Shown: positions 7,632-15,580 of the stretch, one piece after another
Layout of the letters: every line of letters begins with the position of its first letter
How positions within the stretch are numbered: position 1 is the first letter of the stretch
Assembly: GCA_026981655.1 (NCBI GenBank)
Contig: JALSIJ010000250.1
Span: 1 to 39,870, forward strand
Direction of reading: 5' to 3'
DNA: 39,870 nucleotides
Source of the DNA: Rhizobiaceae bacterium
Lineage (GTDB): Bacteria; Pseudomonadota; Alphaproteobacteria; Rhizobiales; Rhizobiaceae
The notes under the pieces: generated by a model
Databases searched by the model: none
What the model was told of the DNA's origin: nothing
The model's input: the letters and a program-made list of their open reading frames with translations, nothing else
Made by a program: the position numbers and the translations under genes

Positions 7632-9521
7632 TCAGGTTGCGACAGTTTTCGCGCCATCCGGTGCAGGTTTTTCGAAACCATGCAAAACCTGCTGCGGATT
7701 TTCTTCAATTTGTTCTATTTCCTCCATTGTTCGGTGGCAGGAAATAAAGTGGTCCGGTGAAGGTTCGCGGGTAGGGGCTGTTTCGCGGTCGCAAGTACCG
7801 TCAATGGCAATCGGGCAACGGTTGTAAAACGGGCAACCGGTATCAGTAATTTCAACACCACGCGCAATGCCAACCGCCATTTCGCGTTTTTTCATGGTGT
7901 CCTCAAGCCAGCCAACCCGCAGTTCGGGCACAGATGAGATTAGCAATCTGGTATATGGGTGATAAGGCGGTGCAAGCACCTCGTCGACCGGACCTTGCTC
8001 CACCACACGGCCAGCATAGAGCACTACAATCTCATCGGCAAAAGAGCCGACGGTGGAAAGGTCGTGCGAAATAAACACAAATGAGACACCTGTTTTATCA
8101 CGCAGTTTTTTCAATAGTTTTATGACGTTCGAACTGACAATTGAATCAAGAGCTGAAGTAACTTCATCGCACAGCATGACCTCAGGGTTGGCTGCCAGCG
8201 CGCGCGCCATATTCACCCGCTGCTTTTGTCCGCCAGATAATTCTGAAGGGTATCGTGATTCAAAATCAGATGGCAGTTCCACCAGATCGAGCAGTTTGGC
8301 AACTTCTTCGCGCCGCTCCCGGCCTTTGATACCGCGATAAAATTCCAGCGGTCGGCCCAATATGTCGCCAATAACCTGGCGCGGGTTTAATGCCGTGTCA
8401 GCCATTTGATAAACGAATTGAATTTTTTGCAGTTCCTCCAGCGAGCGATCTTTTAATGAGCGCTCGAGCTTTTTGCCGTCAAGATATACTTCACCTTTCG
8501 CGGCAGGCAAAAGTCCGGCAATCACCCGGGCAAGCGTAGACTTTCCGCAGCCGGATTCGCCAATGACACCAACCACATGGGAGTTTTTGATTTTTACATT
8601 GATGTCACGCAATACGGTAATGGCCGGTTTGCCGTTGACGACGCCACCATACCCGGCGGTCATATTTTTAACTTCAATATTATATTCAACGCGGTCGTGT
8701 TGATCACTGAGCAATTCGCCCATACCTGCTTTTGGTGTGGGCTTTACCGCTGCCATCAGCCTTTTTGTATAAGGATGCTGCGGATTGTTGATAATCTGCT
8801 CGGTCGGCCCCTGTTCCTGTACTTCACCGGAATACAGCACCACAATATGATCGGCGACCTGCGCCACAACCGCCAAATCATGGGTCACATAAATTGCCGC
8901 CGAACCTTCTTCCTGAATGACCTTTTTAAAGGCTTTCAGCACTTCGATCTGGGTGGTCACATCAAGCGCTGTTGTCGGCTCGTCCAACACCAGCAGATCG
9001 GGCCGTGAAACCAGTGCCATCGCTGCCATTAGACGCTGCAATTGTCCGCCAGATACCTGGTGCGGATAGCGACGCCCAAGTCGTTCTGGGTCGGGCAGTT
9101 CCAGTGCGTGATAAAGTTCGATTGCGCGCTTGTCCGCTTCCTCCTGGGTCAGCGTTCCGTGCAATACGGCAGCCTCGGTAACCTGCTCGCCAATTGTAAT
9201 GGCCGGGTTAAACGTGGCGGCTGCACTTTGCGCCAGATAGGCAACTTTATTACCGCGCAATTCGCGTTGATCTTGCGGGTCCATCGACAATACATCTTCA
9301 CCATGCAGACGCACTTCACCACCGGGAAATTCCAGCCCCGGCCTGCAATAGGCCATTGTGGCCATTGAAATTGTAGATTTACCAGAGCCGGATTCGCCAA
9401 TTAACGCCACAACCTGACCGGCCTTAACTTTAAAGCTAACCCCTTTAACAATAGGGATGGGGGTGCCATCTTCCTTGCGAGCCTGTATCTGCAGATTATC
9501 AATTTCAAACAGTTCAGCCAT
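7632..9521 (-). CDS. Fused double ATPase of a peptide/nickel-type ABC transporter (DppD-DppF-like)
   Basis: A 629-residue protein with two complete ABC ATPase modules, equivalent to separate DppD and DppF fused in one chain. Module one has Walker [10 protein letters not shown] (residues 42-50), signature VSGGQLQR and Walker B LLVLDEP. Module two has Walker [10 protein letters not shown] (about 330), signature LSGGQKQR and a Walker B reading [11 protein letters not shown], with Val for the usual Pro. A C-terminal oligopeptide/dipeptide extension carries the Cys motif CPFYNRCP...C...C typical of the family. The enzyme would power uptake through the two permeases encoded immediately upstream. 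It is fourth in the order binding protein, permease, permease, ATPase. Substrate is unknown. Confidence 0.93.
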   Translation of the reverse strand: MAELFEIDNLQIQARKEDGTPIPIVKGVSFKVKAGQVVALIGESGSGKSTISMATMAYCRPGLEFPGGEVRLHGEDVLSMDPQDQRELRGNKVAYLAQSAAATFNPAITIGEQVTEAAVLHGTLTQEEADKRAIELYHALELPDPERLGRRYPHQVSGGQLQRLMAAMALVSRPDLLVLDEPTTALDVTTQIEVLKAFKKVIQEEGSAAIYVTHDLAVVAQVADHIVVLYSGEVQEQGPTEQIINNPQHPYTKRLMAAVKPTPKAGMGELLSDQHDRVEYNIEVKNMTAGYGGVVNGKPAITVLRDINVKIKNSHVVGVIGESGCGKSTLARVIAGLLPAAKGEVYLDGKKLERSLKDRSLEELQKIQFVYQMADTALNPRQVIGDILGRPLEFYRGIKGRERREEVAKLLDLVELPSDFESRYPSELSGGQKQRVNMARALAANPEVMLCDEVTSALDSIVSSNVIKLLKKLRDKTGVSFVFISHDLSTVGSFADEIVVLYAGRVVEQGPVDEVLAPPYHPYTRLLISSVPELRVGWLEDTMKKREMAVGIARGVEITDTGCPFYNRCPIAIDGTCDRETAPTREPSPDHFISCHRTMEEIEQIEENPQQVLHGFEKPAPDGAKTVAT

Positions 9522-9579
9522 TAGGTGTTCTCTTCTTCCTGATCGTTTTTAGGCGCTTCACATTGGTCAAGGCGGGTAA

Positions 9580-10521
9580 CTACGAGATCATTTTCTTAGC
9601 CAGGTCACCACCAGATTCAGCCGAGACATCATCGACAATCAGATTGATTGCAATTGTAAACGAGGCAATTGCCAGAGCTGGCCAAATTGGTGCCAGAATC
9701 CCCCAACCTTCAGCAAATTGCATAGCCTCCAGATTGCCACGCACCATCGAGCCCCAGTCCGCATTTGGCGGTTGAATTCCAAGCCCCAGGAAACTGAGTG
9801 AGGAAATAAACAGCACCACAAATACCAGCCGCAAACCAAAATCCGTCGCCAATGGCATTGCCGCATTGGGCAATACTTCGCGGAAGATAATCCACCATAT
9901 GGTTTCACCGCGCGCCTGTGCAGATTCGACATAATCCATAACCATGATTTCCTGGCCATAGGCGCGGGCAATCCGGTAGACACTCGATGCATAAATAATG
10001 GCCGCCGTACCTATCAATATCGGGATTGATGAACCAAGTGCCACGACAATGAGCAGACCCAACATAATGGTTGGCAAAGAAAGTATTGCGTCATTGATAC
10101 GGCTGAGGATCATATCAGTCCATCCGCGTTTAACAGCTGCCGCAATACCGGCTGTCACGCCCATTAAATAGGCCAATAAAGTTGCAATAACCGAGATGCC
10201 GACAGTCATGCGCGCACCCCACAAGACACGGGAAAGTATGTCGCGTTCGTTTTTATCGGAACCAAGCCAGTGAGTGCCACCACCGTCAATTTCTGCTCCG
10301 GGCGGTAAATAGCTGTCCATATCAAGAATGGCCGCCTGATCGTAAGGGGCAATCCAAGGTCCTATCACAGCGATTACAATCCAGAATACAACGATTACCA
10401 CGCCGATCTTGCCGGTCCATGATAGTTTTAACCGCTTCTTCGGCGGTGCATCATGCAATTCGTCATAGATTGACATATCCTGATCGGTTTCAGCTTCTGC
10501 GCCTTGGGTAACGTCACTCAT
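9580..10521 (-). CDS. Peptide-type ABC transporter permease, DppC-like
   Basis: A 313-residue inner-membrane permease of the OppC/DppC type. It has a cytoplasmic N-terminus of about 30 residues, a first membrane span (IGVVIVVFWIVIAVIGPWIAPY), a periplasmic loop containing HWLGSDKNERDILSRVLWGAR (the usual 'LGTDxxGRDxxSRxxxGxR' motif of the family), and a core of further spans. The EAA-type coupling segment is around RGETIWWIIFREVLPNAAMP. The C-terminus reads IQPPNADWG...W, also typical. It starts 12 bp after the DppB-like gene, with AGGA before the ATG. It pairs with the DppB-like protein to form the translocation channel. Confidence 0.93.
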   Translation of the reverse strand: MSDVTQGAEAETDQDMSIYDELHDAPPKKRLKLSWTGKIGVVIVVFWIVIAVIGPWIAPYDQAAILDMDSYLPPGAEIDGGGTHWLGSDKNERDILSRVLWGARMTVGISVIATLLAYLMGVTAGIAAAVKRGWTDMILSRINDAILSLPTIMLGLLIVVALGSSIPILIGTAAIIYASSVYRIARAYGQEIMVMDYVESAQARGETIWWIIFREVLPNAAMPLATDFGLRLVFVVLFISSLSFLGLGIQPPNADWGSMVRGNLEAMQFAEGWGILAPIWPALAIASFTIAINLIVDDVSAESGGDLAKKMIS

Positions 10522-10533
10522 GGGTTTCAGTTC

Positions 10534-11481
10534 CTATTTTGGGTTGCGCAGTCTTGGATTTGCTAAAATTGCAGCCACATCGGCAAGAATAATCAGAACG
10601 ACATAGGTGGCACAAAAAATCATCGCACATGCCTGGACCAGTGGCAGGTCGCGGGTTTGCACCCCGTCAATCATCAGTTTTGCCAGGCCCGGATAGGCAA
10701 AGATTGTCTCAACAATGACTACGCCGGAAACCAGATAGGCGAGGTTCAGGGCGATCACATTGACGATTGGGCCGATGGTATTGAAAAATGCATGGCGCAA
10801 AATTATACGCTTGCGGCGAACCCCTTTGAGTATAGCCATTTCAATGTAAGGCGAATTCATCACGTTTAGAATGCCTGCGCGGGTCATTCTTATCATTTGG
10901 GCGGCGACAACGATGACCAAAACAAGCAAAGGCATCGCCATGCTCCGCCACCAGTCATAATAGCTTTGTTCCGCCGAAACACGGGCAATGGAGGGTAACC
11001 AGCCTAATTGTACGGCAAAAATCAGCACCATAAATGTCGCAATGAAAAATTCGGGAACTGAAATCAGGGCAAGCGTGCCAAAGGTCAGTGATTTATCGAT
11101 CCATGTGCCAGGATACATCGCGGCCATCAATCCAAGACCAACTGAAAGTGGAACAGAGATGAGGGCGACAATTCCGGCCATTACCATGGTGTTATAGAGA
11201 CGCTCACCAATAAGGCTGGAAATCGTTGCTCCACCGGCTTTCGATGTTCCCAAATCGCCGGTTAGCATATTGCCAAGCCAGCCAAAATACTGAAATATCA
11301 AAGGTTGGTCCAGCCCGCGCTCGGCCCGGTAAGCAGCTAGTGATTCCGGGGTTGCCGATTGGCCCAATACGATTTGCGCCACATCACCTGGAAGTGCGTT
11401 GGTCATGAGGAATACCAGTACGGAAACCACCCAAAGGGTAACGAACCCAATCAATATTCGTTGAATAACCATGCGTTGCAT
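10534..11481 (-). CDS. Peptide-type ABC transporter permease, DppB-like
   Basis: A 315-residue inner-membrane permease of the OppB/DppB type. The N-terminus MQRMVIQRILIGFVTLWVVS runs straight into the first span, followed by the family motif FLMTNALPGD and the LGLDQP-like sequence GLDQPLIFQYFGWLGNMLTGDLG. The coupling segment near GVRRKRIILRHAFFNTIGPI is the EAA-like loop. I chose the ATG at 11481 because GGGAGG lies nine bases upstream; the open frame reaches a TTG at 11508, and a further Met at 11472 is possible. A 270-bp space separates it from the binding-protein gene upstream on the same strand. Confidence 0.92.
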   Translation of the reverse strand: MQRMVIQRILIGFVTLWVVSVLVFLMTNALPGDVAQIVLGQSATPESLAAYRAERGLDQPLIFQYFGWLGNMLTGDLGTSKAGGATISSLIGERLYNTMVMAGIVALISVPLSVGLGLMAAMYPGTWIDKSLTFGTLALISVPEFFIATFMVLIFAVQLGWLPSIARVSAEQSYYDWWRSMAMPLLVLVIVVAAQMIRMTRAGILNVMNSPYIEMAILKGVRRKRIILRHAFFNTIGPIVNVIALNLAYLVSGVVIVETIFAYPGLAKLMIDGVQTRDLPLVQACAMIFCATYVVLIILADVAAILANPRLRNPK

Positions 11482-11711
11482 GTGGCCGTGCCTCCCAACA
11501 CTTCCCAAGGGCAGGCCCTTGATTTATTCTTTAGTGAGGCACCTATTTCTCGTTGCAAAATACCTGAAACCGAAACTCGAATTGTCTGATCAAGTATCTG
11601 TTATCGCGATATGTGCGAATTAAAAGATATTGCCGCCCGGTTCGCGCAGTCAGACAATTGCTCAATATAGTATTTTGAACTGGAGCGTGTCCGCCTGTAC
11701 GGAATTGTCGC

Positions 11712-11731
11712 TGGCCCAAAATCTTGGGCCA
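11712..11731 (-). promoter_or_regulatory. Intercistronic hairpin after the binding-protein gene
   Basis: TGGCCCAA-AATC-TTGGGCCA forms a perfect 8-bp stem with a 4-nt loop, 20 bases past the stop codon of the binding-protein gene and about 230 bases before the first permease gene. On the minus strand no T-run follows, so it is more likely a 3'-end stabiliser or processing hairpin than an intrinsic terminator. Such hairpins are known between binding-protein and permease genes of ABC operons, where they raise binding-protein levels. The rest of the 11482-11711 gap shows no gene. Confidence 0.6.
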
Positions 11732-11751
11732 ACGATATTTTTTGTTTCGAC

Positions 11752-13398
11752 TTAAACGTCTGTGCGCCAGGCAAATTCTGGCCATTCGTAACCACCGAGT
11801 GAACCCAGTGGCATACGACCGATGCCTTCAACTTTGTCAGACTTACCATCCACATAGTTACGATGCGCAGGAATGATCATGCCGCTACCTGGTGCATCAT
11901 CTGTTCCTTCAGCAATCAGCTTCTGCATTTCGCAATACATCTCATGCCGTTTGACTGGATCGGAAACACCACGAACTTCAGTTAGCATTCTGCCAAGCTT
12001 GTCGCTTTTCCACAATGTATCGTTCCAGGGAGCATCCGGTGCAAAGGCCAGATTCAGCATTACATTTGCAGTTGGGCGCATGTTCCATGTTACCACATTA
12101 AGTGGTGTTTTCATCCATACAGCCCCCCAATAACCATCATTTGGAACTTTCTTGATCTGCAAATCAAGTCCAATTTTTCCGGCTTCGCGCTGCATTAAAA
12201 GGCTGATATCGGTAATACCCGGTGCCACTTCAGCCACATTTAATTCAGCTGAAGTTATGCCTGATTTTTTCAGATGGAATTTGGCCTTGTCCAGATCATG
12301 TTCTTTTTGAACCATTTCCGAGCAATGGTCAGCGCCATAAGCAATGTTGATCGGATGATCATTGCCAACAGTACCCTGACCCTTGAGGATTGATTTTACG
12401 ATCTTTTTGCGGCGTTGAATATATTGCAGCGCTTTAACAAAGTCAGGATTGTTACCCGGAGCCGTATGGGTCATCGCGCAGATACCAAAATAGGCACCCG
12501 ATGGAACAGACCAGACACCAACACCGTCTGTTGATTCAACTTTTCTGATCGCTTTTGGATCAAGCGCCTGCATCAGATCAATGTCACCGGATAGGAATGC
12601 GCTGGTACGCGCCACCTTATCGGTAATTGCGGTGATTTCAATCTCATCCACATGCGCACCTTCGCGCCAGTAATGGGTGTTGCGCTCACCAATAGAACGT
12701 ACACCAGGTTTGAATTCTTTTAATCGGAACGGGCCAGTGCCATTGGCAGTCTGGAAATCTGTGGTGCCATCCTTGATTATCTTAAACTGCGGTGTGCCGA
12801 GAATCACCGGCAGGTCGCTATTCGGGCCAGACAGAATTGCTTTAACCGTATGGCTGTCAATTTTCTTCCACTCTTTAACATCAGCAACCAAAGGTTTGGC
12901 GGTTGAAGTGGATTTTTCGCCATAGTGACGGGACATCGTGTAAACCACATCATCTGCGGTGAAGTCGCTGCCATCGTGGAACTTAACACCCTTGCGGAGT
13001 TTAAATGTCCATTCTGTATTGTCAGAATTGGCTGAATATTCTTCAGCAAGTTCTGGCCGTGTCGAAAGGTCATCGTTGATCTGGCAGAGGCTGTTATAGA
13101 AAGAACGACCGCGGGAATAATCAATGGTTGACGTGTTCAAGCCAGGATCAAGCGTATCGTTGGGACCGTGTAGATCGGATGCAAAGGTAATTTTACCGCC
13201 TTTTTTCGGTGTCATCGCCAAAGCTTGTGTTGCTGAAGTAACAATTGAACCAGCGCCAGCGATGGTGGCTCCTGCGGCAACCAGCCAACCCATAACTTCG
13301 CGCCGGGTTGCGCCGCGTTTCAAGCCTGTTTGGATAGTTTGTTGATCTGTAACTGAAAGATTTTCAATTGTGGGCAAGTCGCCCGTTGGATTTTTCAT
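11752..13398 (-). CDS. Tat-exported extracellular solute-binding protein, family 5
   Basis: A 548-residue binding protein of the peptide/nickel family (SBP family 5), the receptor for the permease/ATPase genes downstream. The N-terminus carries a twin-arginine signal, TRREVMGWLVAAGATIAGAG (about residues 31-50), with cleavage probably after ATQALA near 63. The mature part has family motifs such as LDPGLNTSTIDYS, a WTFKLRKGVKFHDGSDFTADDVVYT segment split across about 130-155, and a TGPFRLKEFKPG segment. The start at 13398 has an ideal GGGAGG seven bases upstream; the open frame continues 136 codons further into the divergent LysR gene, which I reject as coding. A LysR gene is divergent at 103 bp and is the likely regulator. 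Substrate class is not readable: peptide, opine or other small molecules are possible. Confidence 0.93.
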   Translation of the reverse strand: MKNPTGDLPTIENLSVTDQQTIQTGLKRGATRREVMGWLVAAGATIAGAGSIVTSATQALAMTPKKGGKITFASDLHGPNDTLDPGLNTSTIDYSRGRSFYNSLCQINDDLSTRPELAEEYSANSDNTEWTFKLRKGVKFHDGSDFTADDVVYTMSRHYGEKSTSTAKPLVADVKEWKKIDSHTVKAILSGPNSDLPVILGTPQFKIIKDGTTDFQTANGTGPFRLKEFKPGVRSIGERNTHYWREGAHVDEIEITAITDKVARTSAFLSGDIDLMQALDPKAIRKVESTDGVGVWSVPSGAYFGICAMTHTAPGNNPDFVKALQYIQRRKKIVKSILKGQGTVGNDHPINIAYGADHCSEMVQKEHDLDKAKFHLKKSGITSAELNVAEVAPGITDISLLMQREAGKIGLDLQIKKVPNDGYWGAVWMKTPLNVVTWNMRPTANVMLNLAFAPDAPWNDTLWKSDKLGRMLTEVRGVSDPVKRHEMYCEMQKLIAEGTDDAPGSGMIIPAHRNYVDGKSDKVEGIGRMPLGSLGGYEWPEFAWRTDV

Positions 13399-13458
13399 GG
13401 TGATTCCTCCCTTTTGTTTATTCTTGAAAAGAGTTTCGCGTTGTTGCGCTGCAATTGG

Positions 13459-13483
13459 AACTGTAATAATACTTATATCAGTT
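13459..13483. promoter_or_regulatory. Possible LysR operator in the divergent spacer
   Basis: The 103-bp spacer between the binding-protein and LysR genes contains an inverted repeat AACTG-N15-CAGTT. LysR-type regulators often bind such interrupted dyads in divergent spacers. The arms are only five bases, so chance occurrence is quite possible. A TATAAT at 13483-13488 overlaps the right arm, but no -35 partner at the right distance is visible. Confidence 0.3.
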
Positions 13484-13501
13484 ATAATCTGAGGTAATAT
13501 T

Positions 13502-14443
13502 ATGCTTAGGCGCCAACTGCCATCTACCAATTCGTTATTCTCGTTCGAAGTTGTTGCAAGGCTTGGCAGTTTTTCAGATGCCGCGCGTGAACTGAACGTA
13601 ACCCAACCAGCCGTTTCGCGATCTATAAGCGAATTGGAGGGACATCTTGGGTATTCCTTGTTCAAGCGCCACGGGCGATGGATTGATCTTACCCCCAATG
13701 GCGACAAGCTATATCGGGCAACCTCGCTGGCATTTGGCACGATTATCGAATCCCTGCGCGACATCGAACAGCAACAGGAAAGTCGGGAAACCGTTACTAT
13801 ATCCATGTCGGCCGGGTCGGTTGATCATTGGTTTATCCCCAGAATGGCCGAATTTAAGGAGAAGTTTCCTGAGGTGAATTTGAGTTTTGAGGCTTTTGTT
13901 CGTGATGATGATGACCGACTGACTAATTTTGATCTGGCGATCAGATTATCCAGCCCGCAACATGCAGATATGCATCGCTGGCCGTTTTCAGACGAAAAGA
14001 TACTGGCGCTTTGTTCGCCCGCTTATCTGGATAAATACGGCTCTCTTGACCAACCCGTACCGGGAAAGCCTCATACCTTGATCGAGTTATTGGACCAAAG
14101 GTATTCTCTGGATGAGTATTTTCATGCCACCGGCCAGCAAACGCCAGAAGGTGCAAAGGTTGTGAAGTTTTCAGACTATTCGAGCATAATACAAGCGGCA
14201 ATTCAGGGGCAGGGGGTTGCGCTCGCCTGGATCACGGAAGCATCCCGCCAAATCATTGATGGCAACCTTCTTCTGGCCTGCACTCAGGTGGTAAAAACCG
14301 GGCGCAGATACCATATTCTTGCATCCAATCTCACCCCAATGCGGCCAATTGTCGAAGATATACGCGATTGGCTGATTAATGAGATGCGTAATGACCAGCG
14401 GAAAATCTCGACAATCCTCAAAGCCAACTGGGATCTGTATTGA
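13502..14443 (+). CDS. LysR-type transcriptional regulator, GcvA-like
   Basis: A 313-residue LysR-family regulator. The N-terminal winged helix-turn-helix is clear: LFSFEVVARLGSFSDAARE followed by LNVTQPAVSRSISELEGHLG, residues about 12-50. The remainder is the LysR substrate domain with strands around VTISMSAGSVDHWFIPRM (about 97-115) and FDLAIRLS (about 140-148), the pattern seen in GcvA-like members. A GAGG seven bases before the ATG supports the start. It is divergent from the peptide-type ABC transporter operon, so regulation of that operon is the natural inference. It ends 13 bp from the 3' end of the convergent GlxA/GbdR-like gene. Confidence 0.92.
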   Translation: MLRRQLPSTNSLFSFEVVARLGSFSDAARELNVTQPAVSRSISELEGHLGYSLFKRHGRWIDLTPNGDKLYRATSLAFGTIIESLRDIEQQQESRETVTISMSAGSVDHWFIPRMAEFKEKFPEVNLSFEAFVRDDDDRLTNFDLAIRLSSPQHADMHRWPFSDEKILALCSPAYLDKYGSLDQPVPGKPHTLIELLDQRYSLDEYFHATGQQTPEGAKVVKFSDYSSIIQAAIQGQGVALAWITEASRQIIDGNLLLACTQVVKTGRRYHILASNLTPMRPIVEDIRDWLINEMRNDQRKISTILKANWDLY

Positions 14444-14456
14444 TCGAAGGTTTTAC

Positions 14457-15461
14457 TCATATCTCACCCAGGTTCCGATCATTGGAAGGGGGCGAATTAA
14501 ACCGTTCCTTATAACAGCGCGAGAAATAGGATTGTGATGAAAACCCGGTCGCGACGGCAACTTCCAGCAATGAAATACCCGAATGAAATATCAGGTGCCG
14601 CGCCCGTTCGAGCCTGAGGTTGAGATAATAACGATGAAGGGTCTTTTGCCTGTGTTTTTGAAACAGCCGTTCAAGCTGGCGTAAAGAGATACCCACATGA
14701 TTGGCAATTTCTGGCGAAGTTTTGGTGTCTTCAATATGCATCATCATGAATTCGATTGCGGACGCAAGTTTAGCAGACCTCCGGCGCGCCTGGGTTATTT
14801 CCACATTCCGCTGAAAGTCACCCGGAGTGCGTAAATGATCATAGACAAATTGTTCCGCGACGGCGGCTGCCAGACCTTCTCCTTCCGTTCGTGAAATCCA
14901 GTTCAGCATCAAATCGAGTGAGGCAATTCCACCCGCAGCGGTAATCCGGTTGCGGTCAATTTCGTAAATCCCGCCGGTTAGCAGGGCTTTTGGGTGGTTC
15001 TCGCGAAAACTCTCGTCGTTTTCCCAATGGATTGTGCAGCGCGTTCCGTCCAAAAGCCCCGCATTGGCAAGGATCTCACTTCCTGTACTTATGGCCCCAA
15101 GCGTACATCCGCCACGCGCTAGCTTTCGAAGCCAGTCCAACAACAGTTTGGAATTGCTTTGTTCTGCATCAAAAAAGCCCGCACAAATAATTACCAGATC
15201 AAACTTGACCAGTTTTTGCTGGATTGAGAAATGCGTGGAAATTTCAATTCCATTGCTGGCAAAAACCGGATTTCCATTTTCAGAAAGCAAGTGCCAATTA
15301 AATATTTTTCTATCTGCCAAACGGTTGGCAGAACGCAGTGGCTCAACCGCAGCACTAAACCCCATCATGGCAAATTCGGGGATCAGTAAAAAACCGACTT
15401 CCAGCGTTGGCTTTGCGGAGATTGAAGGTTTGCCGGTTGCGTTCATTTCAATGCCCGTCAT
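14457..15461 (-). CDS. GlxA/GbdR-like AraC-family transcriptional regulator
   Basis: A 334-residue regulator with an N-terminal DJ-1/PfpI-like (glutamine amidotransferase class-1-like) sensor domain and a C-terminal AraC helix-turn-helix domain. The sensor begins VGFLLIPEFAMMGFSAAVEPLRSANRLADR (about 22-51). The AraC domain covers about 230-330, with SLRQLERLFQKHRQKTLHRYYLNLRLERARHLIF split over the two helix-turn-helix units and the closing GFSSQSYFSRCYKERFN. This architecture is that of GbdR, the Pseudomonas activator of glycine betaine and dimethylglycine catabolism. The divergent neighbour is a dimethylglycine dehydrogenase-like gene, so a GbdR-type role is likely but untested. No good ribosome binding site precedes the first Met; Met6 is an alternative start. 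Confidence 0.88.
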   Translation of the reverse strand: MTGIEMNATGKPSISAKPTLEVGFLLIPEFAMMGFSAAVEPLRSANRLADRKIFNWHLLSENGNPVFASNGIEISTHFSIQQKLVKFDLVIICAGFFDAEQSNSKLLLDWLRKLARGGCTLGAISTGSEILANAGLLDGTRCTIHWENDESFRENHPKALLTGGIYEIDRNRITAAGGIASLDLMLNWISRTEGEGLAAAVAEQFVYDHLRTPGDFQRNVEITQARRRSAKLASAIEFMMMHIEDTKTSPEIANHVGISLRQLERLFQKHRQKTLHRYYLNLRLERARHLIFHSGISLLEVAVATGFSSQSYFSRCYKERFNSPPSNDRNLGEI

Positions 15462-15527
15462 TTTGAATTAAAACTGATTTAAACCTCAATGGCGAAAAAA
15501 TAGCAATAACTGTCGAATATATGCAAC

Positions 15528-15545
15528 TGCCACTTCGAGTGCCAC
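15528..15545. promoter_or_regulatory. TGCCAC direct repeat, possible AraC-type operator
   Basis: TGCCAC occurs at 15528-15533 and 15540-15545, 12 bp apart, in the 119-bp spacer between the GlxA/GbdR-like regulator and the flavoprotein gene. The downstream copy ends 35 bp before the flavoprotein start. AraC-family regulators bind direct repeats, which makes this a candidate half-site pair. The spacing of about one helical turn is shorter than in many AraC systems. Confidence 0.35.
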
Positions 15546-15580
15546 ACCATGATCGACGTATATTTGATCGGGAGAAACAA

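Noticed and set aside
11712-11731. Intrinsic terminator after the binding-protein gene
   Set aside because: The T-rich side lies on the wrong strand for minus-strand transcription, so it is listed as a stability or processing hairpin instead.
13399-13806. N-terminal extension of the solute-binding protein
   Set aside because: The frame is open but lies antisense to the LysR gene; an ideal ribosome binding site and a Tat signal mark the start at 13398.
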